In this document: piece by piece, positions 23,878-31,022 of the stretch
Layout of the letters: every line of letters begins with the position of its first letter
How positions within the stretch are numbered: the stretch's first letter is position 1
Assembly: GCA_900542375.1 (NCBI GenBank)
Contig: UQNI01000014.1
Coordinates: forward strand, 1 to 31,701
DNA from: an uncultured Oscillospiraceae bacterium
GTDB lineage: Bacteria; Bacillota; Clostridia; Oscillospirales; Acutalibacteraceae
Length of the DNA stretch: 31,701 nucleotides
Direction: 5' to 3'
The notes under the pieces: generated by a model
What the model saw: only the letters and a program-made list of their open reading frames with translations
Databases searched by the model: none
What the model was told of the DNA's origin: nothing
Position numbers and translations under genes: made by a program

Positions 23878-24507
23878 ATGCTCATAACGGCGATAGAAAA
23901 AAGACGTAAAATGTTATCCGCGTTATTTTTGGACGGAGAATTTGCAGTGAACATTGACACGGAAACATTGCTGCAGTTCCGTTATAAAATTGGTATGGAT
24001 ATTACGGATGAGCAGCTGCATGAGTTGATTTTGGCTTCCGATGCCCGTCGTGCAAATGAAAAAGCACTGTATTTGTTGGAGCACCGCAGCCATTCCAAAA
24101 AAGAATTGATAGAAAAAATCCAGCGTACCACCAGCAAAGAAGCTGCTCGGTCGGCTGCTGACCGCATGGAGGAGTTGGGGCTGGTCAATGATGAAGAATT
24201 TGCCAAACGATATGCTGCAGAATTATTCAACAGAAAAGGATTTTCCGGCCGACGTGCGCAGTATGAATTGCTGCAAAAAGGCATTGATAAGGAAATCATT
24301 GCGCAAGTAGTGGAAGAACTGGAGCCGAATCCGGTAGAAAAGATAAAGGAAATCATTGAAAAAAAATATTTACGTTGTTTGCAGGATGAAAAAGGATATC
24401 GACGCACTGTAAACGGACTGCAAAGACTGGGTTATCGTTATGAGGATATCAAACAGGCAATTTCATGTTTTTTCTGCGAGGGCGATGAAGATATTTACTA
24501 TGAATGA
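23878..24507 (+). CDS. recX: Regulatory protein RecX
   Basis: A 209-residue helical protein of the RecX family. Repeated three-helix modules are visible: ALYLLEHRSHSKKELIEKI, ADRMEELGLVNDEEFAKRYA, GFSGRRAQYELLQKGI and the C-terminal YRRTVNGLQRLGYRYEDIKQAI. It binds RecA filaments and limits strand-exchange and ATPase activity. It has its own ribosome binding site (GAGGAGAAAA) and lies downstream of a hairpin after recA, the common gene order. The N-terminal extension before the repeats is typical of Firmicute RecX proteins. Confidence 0.93.
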   Translation: MLITAIEKRRKMLSALFLDGEFAVNIDTETLLQFRYKIGMDITDEQLHELILASDARRANEKALYLLEHRSHSKKELIEKIQRTTSKEAARSAADRMEELGLVNDEEFAKRYAAELFNRKGFSGRRAQYELLQKGIDKEIIAQVVEELEPNPVEKIKEIIEKKYLRCLQDEKGYRRTVNGLQRLGYRYEDIKQAISCFFCEGDEDIYYE

Positions 24508-24523
24508 TTCTTAGATACAGGCA

Positions 24524-24552
24524 TTGCAAATGGAACAGCAGTGACGTATAAT
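24524..24552 (+). promoter_or_regulatory. Promoter of rimO-pgsA
   Basis: TTGCAA (24524-24529), a 17-base spacer and a perfect TATAAT (24547-24552), 37 bases before the rimO start. -35 match is four of six. Confidence 0.78.
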
Positions 24553-24589
24553 AATAATTCAGACAAATTCAGTAAGGAAAGGTGTCTTT

Positions 24590-25936
24590 ATGTCATATAA
24601 AGTGGGAATGGTCAGCCTCGGCTGTTCTAAAAATCAAGTAGATGGAGAAATGCTGCTGGCAACCGTTCAGCAGGCAGGATATACGCTCTGCAATTCTGAA
24701 GAAGAGGCCGACGCAGTGATTGTAAATACTTGCGGTTTTATTGAAAGTGCAAAAAAAGAATCCATTGACGAAATTTTGCAGCTTGCACGCAGAAAAGAAG
24801 CAGGCAAACTAAAGGCAATTGTAGTAACAGGCTGTTTAGCGGAAAGATACCAAACAGAAATCCGCAAAGAATTGCCAGAAGTAGATGCGGTGCTTGGAAT
24901 TGGTGCTAATAAAGATATTGCACTGGCATTGAAAGAAGCACTGGAAGGACATAAAAAAGAGTTATTTGCCTCCAAATATGATTTGTCCTTGTCAGGTGAG
25001 CGTGTACTTTCTACACCAAAATTTTATGCCTATTTAAAAATATCAGACGGTTGTGATAATTGCTGCACTTACTGTGCCATTCCGCTGATACGCGGCAGAT
25101 TTAGAAGCCGTACCATGGAAGACATTGTAGCAGAAGCAGAACAACTGGTTGCAAACGGTGTAAAAGAGCTCATTGTGATTGCACAAGACACCACACGCTA
25201 CGGAGAGGATATTTACGGAAAGCTGATGCTTCCTGAATTACTGTGCCGTTTATGCAAAATTGAAGGTGCTCATTGGATTCGTTTATTGTATTGTTATCCC
25301 AACCGTATTACGGATGAATTAATAGATGTAATAGCAACGGAAGATAAAATTTTGAAGTATATCGACCTTCCTCTGCAACATTCTGTTGGACGTGTATTAA
25401 GTGAGATGAACCGCGGTGAAGATACAGAAAGTCTGACAGCGTTAATTCAAAAAATGCGTGACAGAATTCCCAATATGGTCATTCGCACTACCTTTATTGC
25501 AGGATTTCCGGGAGAGACGGAAGAAGAATTTAACCAAATGGCAGAATTCTCCCGTAATATCCGTTTTGACCGTATGGGATGTTTTGCCTATTCGCAGGAA
25601 GAAGACACGCCTGCCGCGTTGATGCCGAATCAAATTGACGAAGATGTAAAACAGCATCGTGCACAAATCATGATGGAAGAACAAATGGATATTATGCAGC
25701 AATTGGGACAGCAGCGTATCGGAACCGTTATGGAAATATTGGTAGAAGGATATGATGAGTATTCCGGCTGTTATTACGGCAGAAGCTATGCAGATTCCCC
25801 GGATATTGACGGCAAAGTATTATTTACGGCGGTGAATACATTACCAACTCCGGGTGATTTTGTTCATGTACATATCACAGATTGCATCAATTGCGACCTG
25901 ATGGGGGAACTGGTGGAAGGAGGGCATACCTCATGA
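24590..25936 (+). CDS. rimO: Ribosomal protein S12 methylthiotransferase
   Basis: A 448-residue radical SAM methylthiotransferase. The N-terminal UPF0004 domain carries GCSKNQVD (cysteine 12), NTCGF and VTGCLAERY, which ligate the auxiliary [4Fe-4S] cluster. The radical SAM motif SDGCDNCCTYC follows near residue 150, and a C-terminal TRAM domain completes the family layout. It adds a methylthio group to the conserved aspartate of ribosomal protein S12. GCSKNQVD distinguishes RimO from the tRNA-modifying MiaB and MtaB. The gene has its own promoter and AAAGG upstream, and overlaps pgsA by four bases. Confidence 0.95.
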   Translation: MSYKVGMVSLGCSKNQVDGEMLLATVQQAGYTLCNSEEEADAVIVNTCGFIESAKKESIDEILQLARRKEAGKLKAIVVTGCLAERYQTEIRKELPEVDAVLGIGANKDIALALKEALEGHKKELFASKYDLSLSGERVLSTPKFYAYLKISDGCDNCCTYCAIPLIRGRFRSRTMEDIVAEAEQLVANGVKELIVIAQDTTRYGEDIYGKLMLPELLCRLCKIEGAHWIRLLYCYPNRITDELIDVIATEDKILKYIDLPLQHSVGRVLSEMNRGEDTESLTALIQKMRDRIPNMVIRTTFIAGFPGETEEEFNQMAEFSRNIRFDRMGCFAYSQEEDTPAALMPNQIDEDVKQHRAQIMMEEQMDIMQQLGQQRIGTVMEILVEGYDEYSGCYYGRSYADSPDIDGKVLFTAVNTLPTPGDFVHVHITDCINCDLMGELVEGGHTS

Positions 25937-26532
25937 ATTTACCAAATAAACTGACGGTAGCTCGTATTATTATGGTGCCGTTTTTTGTAGTGTTTCTGGT
26001 AAACGTTACAATTCCTCACCACTTTTTAATTGCAGGGCTTATTTTCGCTTTGGCTTCCTTTACTGATTTATTGGACGGAAAAATAGCAAGAAAAAGAAAC
26101 TTGGTCACAAATTTTGGTAAGTTTTTAGATCCGCTTGCAGACAAAATATTGGTTATTTCCGCATTGGTGTGTTTTGTGAATTTAGGTCTTGCAGAGCTTT
26201 GGTTTGTCCTAATTATCATTGCGCGTGAATTTATGGTGACTTCGATTCGTTTGATTGCAGTTAATACGGGAGAGGTTATTGCCGCAAATATTTGGGGTAA
26301 AGCAAAAACGGTCAGCCAAATGGTTGCAATTGTAGGTATTTTAATCATGCAGTATTTACAGGAACTAATTGACTTGTCCGTTATGCCGGGTTTTGCGGTT
26401 GGTCCATTTTCCAGCAGTGCGGTATTTTGGTTTGCGGGAAACGTTTTAGTAGGTATTTCTACTTTATTTACCATCATTTCAGGTGCAATTTATTTAAAAC
26501 AAAACTGGAATTTGTTTAAAAATTCAAAATAA
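25933..26532 (+). CDS. pgsA: CDP-diacylglycerol-glycerol-3-phosphate 3-phosphatidyltransferase
   Basis: A 199-residue integral membrane enzyme. The CDP-alcohol phosphotransferase motif DG-x2-AR-x8-G-x3-D-x3-D is intact (DGKIAR then GKFLDPLADK, about residues 45-70). The MNLPNKLTVARI N-terminus is typical of PgsA. It makes phosphatidylglycerol phosphate, the first committed step to phosphatidylglycerol and cardiolipin. The start at 25933 overlaps the rimO stop as ATGA and has GGAAGGAGGG upstream; frames extending further upstream lie within rimO. The rimO-pgsA order is common in Firmicutes. No clear terminator separates it from the next promoter. Confidence 0.94.
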   Translation: MNLPNKLTVARIIMVPFFVVFLVNVTIPHHFLIAGLIFALASFTDLLDGKIARKRNLVTNFGKFLDPLADKILVISALVCFVNLGLAELWFVLIIIAREFMVTSIRLIAVNTGEVIAANIWGKAKTVSQMVAIVGILIMQYLQELIDLSVMPGFAVGPFSSSAVFWFAGNVLVGISTLFTIISGAIYLKQNWNLFKNSK

Positions 26533-26559
26533 AGTAGTGCATTTTTTTCAGCTTTGTAA

Positions 26560-26565
26560 TATAAT
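26560..26565 (+). promoter_or_regulatory. -10 element ahead of the T-box leader
   Basis: A perfect TATAAT lies about 30 bases before the first recognisable T-box sequence. No convincing -35 element is present at normal spacing, so this is tentative. Confidence 0.4.
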
Positions 26566-26594
26566 AGAGAGTAATCAAATGTAATGAATAGGAG

Positions 26595-26848
26595 AAGTAC
26601 TGTTTGCTTCCGTTACAGAGAGAGAATGTCCATAGGCTGAAAGCATTCTTAATGTTGAACAAACAGGAAATGCACCTGTTTGGTAAAATACAAGGTATTT
26701 TACATGCAGATAAAGGGAAACCGCTAAACTTGTGGGAGTATCTTTATACGGTTGGCACCGTTATCGGCCCCGAGAGTGATAAAACGGAGTGGAACCGCGA
26801 CTGTTATGCCGCCTCCGTCCCTGTAACAGGGGACGCAGGCGGTTTTTT
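26595..26848 (+). promoter_or_regulatory. T-box riboswitch, cysteine-specific, controlling cysE-cysS
   Basis: The leader has AGAGAGAG near the start of stem I (about 26617-26624), a distal stem I hairpin with GGCTGAAAG, the hairpin GTAAAATAC/GTATTTTAC, and the invariant T-box sequence GTGGAACCGCG at 26789-26799. A terminator (26809-26848) follows. UGC at 26671-26673, in the context GAAAUGCACC, is the likely specifier and decodes cysteine, in agreement with the downstream genes. Uncharged tRNA-Cys would pair with UGC and with the T-box bulge, favouring the antiterminator. Simple pairing also allows UGC to sit in a small loop between AAACAGG and CCTGTTT, so the fold near the specifier should be checked. 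Confidence 0.92.
26809..26848 (+). terminator. T-box terminator
   Basis: CCGCCT (26809-26814) pairs with AGGCGG (26837-26842), and CGTCCCTG pairs with CAGGGGACG inside it with one bulge, followed by six T residues. It overlaps sequence just 3' of the T-box motif, as in other T-box attenuators. Confidence 0.9.
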
Positions 26849-26897
26849 ATTTTTGTATGTAATGTTTGCCCATTGATTACGGCAGAAGGAGGCAATT

Positions 26898-27605
26898 ATG
26901 TTTAAACAGTTAAAAGAAGATTTGGATTCTATTATGGAACGCGACCCTGCTGCCCGTTCCAGATTAGAAGTGTATCTGCTGTATTCCGGTTTTAAAGCCG
27001 TGCGTTCTTACCGCAAGGCCAACTGGTTTTACAGACACAATATGAAGTTTATTGCCCGCTGGATTTCTCAGCGTTCACGCCATAAAACAGGAATTGAAAT
27101 CCATCCGGGTGCCAAAATAGGCAAAGGACTATTCATTGACCATGGTATGGGAGTGGTCATTGGAGAAACAGCTGAAATTGGAGATAACTGTACCATTTAT
27201 CAAAATGTAACGTTGGGCGGTACAGGCAAGGACCACGGGAAACGACACCCAACGCTGGGCAATGATGTTATGATAGGTTCAGGGGCAAAAGTATTGGGAC
27301 CGTTCCGTGTAGGTGACGGAGCACGTGTCGCATCCGGTGCAGTGGTGTTGGATGAAGTGCCGGACAATGCTACAGCGGTTGGTGTGCCTGCCCGAATTGT
27401 AAGAATCAATGGAATTAAAACTTGTAATTTAGACCAAATTCACGTTTCCGACCCGGTAGCGCAGGAGCTGTGCCGCCTGAGTGTAGAGCATACTAAATTA
27501 AAGCTGGAAGTAGAAGATTTAAAAAAGCAGCTTGCTGCAGCAACACAGCAAAAATTATTGCCGGCTCCAACAGAAGAGAAAACCGGTGATACAAAAGAAG
27601 AATGA
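26898..27605 (+). CDS. cysE: Serine O-acetyltransferase
   Basis: A 235-residue left-handed beta-helix acyltransferase of the short EpsC/CysE type. The helical N-terminal domain begins MFKQLKEDLDSIMERDPAAR. Hexapeptide repeats run from about residue 65 to 175 and include IHPGAKIGKGLFIDHGMGVV and YQNVTLGGTGKDHGKRHPT. It acetylates L-serine with acetyl-CoA, the first step of cysteine synthesis. The last 50 residues form a predicted charged coiled coil (ELCRLSVEHTKLKLEVEDLK) that could mediate oligomer contacts. A strong AAGGAGG precedes the start. It is the first gene after the cysteine T-box, with cysS 44 bases downstream. Confidence 0.95.
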   Translation: MFKQLKEDLDSIMERDPAARSRLEVYLLYSGFKAVRSYRKANWFYRHNMKFIARWISQRSRHKTGIEIHPGAKIGKGLFIDHGMGVVIGETAEIGDNCTIYQNVTLGGTGKDHGKRHPTLGNDVMIGSGAKVLGPFRVGDGARVASGAVVLDEVPDNATAVGVPARIVRINGIKTCNLDQIHVSDPVAQELCRLSVEHTKLKLEVEDLKKQLAAATQQKLLPAPTEEKTGDTKEE

Positions 27606-27649
27606 GCATAAGATGAAATAGGAAGACAGAAGATGAGAGGAAGAGTTGG

Positions 27650-29056
27650 ATGAGAATATACAATACCTTAACCAGAGAGAAAGAAGAGTTGATTCCTCAA
27701 GAGGAAGGCCACTTCAAAATATATGCCTGCGGACCAACTGTTTACAATTATATTCACATTGGAAATGCACGGCCGATTTGTGTATTTGAGGTACTGCGCC
27801 GCTACCTGGAGTACCGCGGAAATAAGGTAACGTTTGTACAGAACTTTACGGATATTGATGATAAAATCATCAAAAAAGCCAATGAAGAGGGTACGGATTA
27901 TCTTACTGTTTCCAAAAAATACATTGAGGAATATTGGAAAGACGCTGATGGACTCAATGTAGGTCATGCAACAGTGCATCCGCTTGCAACTGAAAATATG
28001 GATGAAATTATCCATATTATTGCTGATTTATTGGAAAAAGGATATGCTTACGTTGCTGAAAATGGGGACGTATACTTTAGAACCAAAAAATTTGATGAAT
28101 ATGGTAAATTGTCACATCAGCCTCTGGATGATTTGCAATCCGGCGCCCGCATCAGTGTAGGTGAAATGAAAGAAGACGCCATGGATTTTGCGGTTTGGAA
28201 GGCGGCCAAAGAAGGAGAGCCGTACTGGGAAGCTCCTTGGAGTAAGGGACGTCCCGGCTGGCACATTGAATGTTCTGCAATGGCACGCCGTTATTTGGGA
28301 GAAACCATTGATGTTCACTGTGGTGGTCAAGATTTAATTTTCCCACATCATGAAAACGAAATCGCACAAAGTGAATGTTGTAACGGAAAAATTTTCGCGC
28401 GTTATTGGATGCACAACGGTTATATCAATGTAGATAATCATAAGATGAGCAAATCATTGAATAATTTCTTTACGGTGCGCGATGTAGCAGAGAAGTATGG
28501 ATATGAGCCGATTCGTTATTTAATGGTGGCCTCTCATTATCGCAGTCCAATCAATTACAGTACAGAAATTATTGAGCAATGTAAAGCTGCTTTGGACCGT
28601 TTATATAATTGCCGTGAAAATTTGACTTTCTTACTAGAAAATGCGGAAATAGGAAAGAAAGAAGGCGAATCAGCACTAAAAGAGAAATTTAATCGTCATG
28701 AAGCGCATTTCATTGAGGCAATGGACGATGACCTTAATACTGCAGATGCGATTTCAGCATTATTTGACTTGGCCAAAGATATAAATACTCATTTAAATGC
28801 TTCTTCAAAACCATCGAAAGAAATATGTCAATATGCGCTGGATATGTTTAACCGTTTGGCAGATGTGTTAGGTCTGCTTTATAGTAGAAAAGAGCAGTCT
28901 TTGGATGAGGAAATAGAAGCTTTCATTGCACAGCGTACCAAAGCCCGTGCGGAAAAAGATTGGGAAACTGCTGACAGAATTCGAGATGAATTAAAAGCCA
29001 GACATGTTGTTTTGGAAGATACGCCTCAAGGCATTAAATGGAGAATTGAAGAATAA
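27650..29056 (+). CDS. cysS: Cysteinyl-tRNA synthetase
   Basis: A 468-residue class I aminoacyl-tRNA synthetase. Zinc-ligand cysteine 27 lies in YACGPTVYN, the HIGH-type motif HIGN is at 36-39, and the KMSKS loop is at 265-269. The central WHIECSAMARRYLG and GGQDLIFPHHENE segments are specific to CysRS. It charges tRNA-Cys with cysteine. Length is normal for bacterial CysRS. It shares the T-box leader with cysE, so cysteine synthesis and charging rise together when tRNA-Cys is uncharged. The ribosome binding site (AGAGGAAG) is adequate. A perfect palindromic terminator follows. Confidence 0.97.
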   Translation: MRIYNTLTREKEELIPQEEGHFKIYACGPTVYNYIHIGNARPICVFEVLRRYLEYRGNKVTFVQNFTDIDDKIIKKANEEGTDYLTVSKKYIEEYWKDADGLNVGHATVHPLATENMDEIIHIIADLLEKGYAYVAENGDVYFRTKKFDEYGKLSHQPLDDLQSGARISVGEMKEDAMDFAVWKAAKEGEPYWEAPWSKGRPGWHIECSAMARRYLGETIDVHCGGQDLIFPHHENEIAQSECCNGKIFARYWMHNGYINVDNHKMSKSLNNFFTVRDVAEKYGYEPIRYLMVASHYRSPINYSTEIIEQCKAALDRLYNCRENLTFLLENAEIGKKEGESALKEKFNRHEAHFIEAMDDDLNTADAISALFDLAKDINTHLNASSKPSKEICQYALDMFNRLADVLGLLYSRKEQSLDEEIEAFIAQRTKARAEKDWETADRIRDELKARHVVLEDTPQGIKWRIEE

Positions 29057-29066
29057 GTTGGCGGAT

Positions 29067-29098
29067 AAAAAACGGCTTTTTTAAAAAAGCCGTTTTTT
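29067..29098 (+). terminator. Terminator of cysE-cysS, bidirectional
   Basis: A perfect 32-base palindrome: AAAAAACGGCTTTTTT followed by AAAAAAGCCGTTTTTT. It is 10 bases past the cysS stop and ends in six T residues on either strand. Confidence 0.93.
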
Positions 29099-29237
29099 CA
29101 TTTGCAATAGAGGAAACCACCTGTTTTACAGTATGACGTAAACTTTATGGCATGTTTGCTGACTTTTTTAGAACTGTTTTTGTATTCTGAAGAGGGAAAC
29201 TTTACTTAATTTTGATATAAAATTGAAGGCGTATTTA

Positions 29238-29246
29238 TGCTATAAT
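29238..29246 (+). promoter_or_regulatory. Extended -10 promoter of the GNAT gene
   Basis: TGCTATAAT (29238-29246) is an extended -10 element 36 bases before the start codon. No good -35 is seen at 17 bases. Confidence 0.6.
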
Positions 29247-29281
29247 TATCCCAAAATAGATTCATATGAGGAGAAATAAAT

Positions 29282-29737
29282 ATGCAAATATTTGAAGTAA
29301 CTGAAAGACCTGTATTGCTGATACAACAGTTATTACAAGTGTGGGAGAGCGCTGTGAAGAAAACACATCTGTTTTTGTCAGACAGCGAAATAGAGGAAAT
29401 CAAAAAATATGTCCCGCAAGCCTTAGAACATATCTCTCATTTAATTATTGCGGAGAATGAACATAAAATTCCTATTGCCTTTATGGGTGTGGAACAACAA
29501 AAACTTGAAATGTTATTTGTTTCATCGGAAGATATAGGAAAAGGATTGGGGAAGCGATTATTGCAATACGGGATAAAGCATTATTCAATTAATGAGCTGA
29601 CTGTTAACGAGCAAAATATATCTGCAAAAGGATTTTATGAGCATATGGGCTTTGAAACATACAAAAGGACAGATATGGATGAGGAAGGAAATCCCTATCC
29701 CCTTTTGTATATGAAGAGAAATGATGAAAGGGTATAG
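29282..29737 (+). CDS. GNAT-family N-acetyltransferase (YjaB-like)
   Basis: A 151-residue acetyltransferase. The N-terminal VWESAVKKTHLFLSD resembles YjaB-type GNAT proteins. The acetyl-CoA pyrophosphate loop is GKGLGKRLL (about residues 97-105), followed by the LTVNEQNISAKGFYEHMGFE motif B region. The substrate is unknown. It has a good ribosome binding site (GAGGAG). Base usage is like the upstream genes (no GATC, mostly ATT for isoleucine), so it appears to belong to the host chromosome. The next gene follows after 11 bases but has a different signature. Confidence 0.85.
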   Translation: MQIFEVTERPVLLIQQLLQVWESAVKKTHLFLSDSEIEEIKKYVPQALEHISHLIIAENEHKIPIAFMGVEQQKLEMLFVSSEDIGKGLGKRLLQYGIKHYSINELTVNEQNISAKGFYEHMGFETYKRTDMDEEGNPYPLLYMKRNDERV

Positions 29738-29748
29738 GAGACAGAGCA

Positions 29749-30342
29749 ATGACTGAGTGGGAAAAGGCGCAAAATGGCTATCTGTATGATGCAAATTACG
29801 ATAAGGAGATCATAGAAGCAAGAACACGCTGTGCGGATCTGTGCTATGAGTTTAATAACTGCAGGCCATCAGATACTGAAAAACAGCAGAAATTACTGGG
29901 ACAGATCCTTGGAAGAATGGGAGCAGATCCGGTGATCACAGCTCCCTTTTACTGTGATTACGGTTTTAATGTTTCTATAGGAAAAAATTTTTATACGAAC
30001 CATAATGTTACCATACTTGACTGTGCAAAAGTTACTTTTGGGGATAATGTATTTATTGCGCCCAACTGCGTATTTTCTACAGCCGGACATGCTATTGACA
30101 GTGAACAGAGAAGTAGGGGACTGGAAATTGCCCTGCCAATTACAGTAGGAGATAATGTCTGGATCGGAACCAATGTATCGGTGCTGCTGGGAGTAACCAT
30201 TGGAAGTAATACGATCATTGGCGCAGGAAGTGTTGTGAATAAGGACATTCCGGATGGTGTGATCGCAGCAGGCAACCCCTGTAAGGTGATCCGCAAAATA
30301 ACAGATGCTGATAAGAAAAAATATCCTGTGTTTGAGGGATAG
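29749..30342 (+). CDS. Maltose/galactoside-type O-acetyltransferase
   Basis: A 197-residue hexapeptide acetyltransferase of the Maa/LacA family. The N-terminal helical MTEWEKAQNGYLYDANYDKE and CADLCYEFNNCRPSD segments belong to the family's cap domain. They precede the left-handed beta-helix with catalytic histidine in STAGHAID, and then VGDNVWIGTNVSVLLGVTIG and AAGNPCKVIRKI. It transfers acetyl from acetyl-CoA to a sugar hydroxyl. The usual role is detoxification of non-metabolised sugars, but the acceptor is not known. An AGGAG site precedes ATG. Eleven bases separate it from the GNAT gene, but its GATC-rich sequence contrasts with that gene, so apparent co-transcription may be a product of the junction. 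Confidence 0.9.
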   Translation: MTEWEKAQNGYLYDANYDKEIIEARTRCADLCYEFNNCRPSDTEKQQKLLGQILGRMGADPVITAPFYCDYGFNVSIGKNFYTNHNVTILDCAKVTFGDNVFIAPNCVFSTAGHAIDSEQRSRGLEIALPITVGDNVWIGTNVSVLLGVTIGSNTIIGAGSVVNKDIPDGVIAAGNPCKVIRKITDADKKKYPVFEG

Positions 30343-30429
30343 ATGAGTTTGTTTCAGGATAATGCTTTTTAAGCATAAAAAACCATGTAATATAATTATT
30401 AGACATAATAGAAAAAAGAGTTATATAAT

Positions 30430-30468
30430 AAATGTGCAGGATGAAAGTAAAAGGTCCTGCACATTTTT
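30430..30468 (+). terminator. Terminator after the acetyltransferase gene
   Basis: AAATGTGCAGGA (30430-30441) pairs with TCCTGCACATTT (30455-30466) around a 13-base loop, ending in a T-rich run. A perfect TATAAT at 30391-30396 lies upstream, so it could instead be a leader attenuator for the flavodoxin gene. Confidence 0.75.
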
Positions 30469-30514
30469 CATTTTATTATTTTTCATTGTTAAGCAACAGT
30501 AGGAGGTTTTAGCC

Positions 30515-30985
30515 ATGAAAAAAACATTAGCAGCATATTTCAGTGCAAGCGGAACAACCAGAAAAGTAGCAAAGATGATCGCAGAAGCAGGAGATTGTGC
30601 TCTGTATGAGATCACACCAAAGGAATTATATACAAATGACGATTTAAACTGGATGAATAAGAAATCCAGAAGCAGCATGGAGATGAGCGATAAGAAGATC
30701 CGTCCACAGATCACAGATACAGATGCTCATATTGAAGAATATGATACCATTATCCTGGGATTTCCGATCTGGTGGTATGTGGCACCTACCATTGTAAATA
30801 CATTCCTGGAGAAATATGATTTTTCCGGTAAGAAGATCGTGCTCTTTGCAACATCCGGAGGAAGCGGTTTTGGCAATACAGTAAAGGAATTAAAGCCATC
30901 TGCACCGGGAGCTGAGATCGTAGAAGGAAAGCTTTTAAACAGAGCCAACAAGCAGGAAATTGAAAAGTGGGTAAAGTCCTTATAA
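30515..30985 (+). CDS. Flavodoxin
   Basis: A 156-residue flavodoxin-fold protein. The FMN phosphate loop is SASGTTRKVA (about residues 10-19). The FMN-ring loops are GFPIWWYVAPT and ATSGGSGFG. It would carry electrons through bound FMN; the long-chain LGFPIWW form is common in clostridial flavodoxins linked to quinone- or nitro-group reduction. A strong AGGAGG precedes the start. A CMD/cupin gene follows after 37 bases, which suggests a redox or aromatic-compound unit, though this is inference. Codon usage differs from the genes before 29740. Confidence 0.92.
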   Translation: MKKTLAAYFSASGTTRKVAKMIAEAGDCALYEITPKELYTNDDLNWMNKKSRSSMEMSDKKIRPQITDTDAHIEEYDTIILGFPIWWYVAPTIVNTFLEKYDFSGKKIVLFATSGGSGFGNTVKELKPSAPGAEIVEGKLLNRANKQEIEKWVKSL

Positions 30986-31022
30986 TTAAAAGTTTATCAT
31001 ACAGATAAGGAGAGACAGAAAG

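Noticed and set aside
26604..26876. 90-codon ORF between pgsA and cysE
   Set aside because: It lies wholly within the T-box leader and its terminator. The conserved bases are explained by RNA structure.
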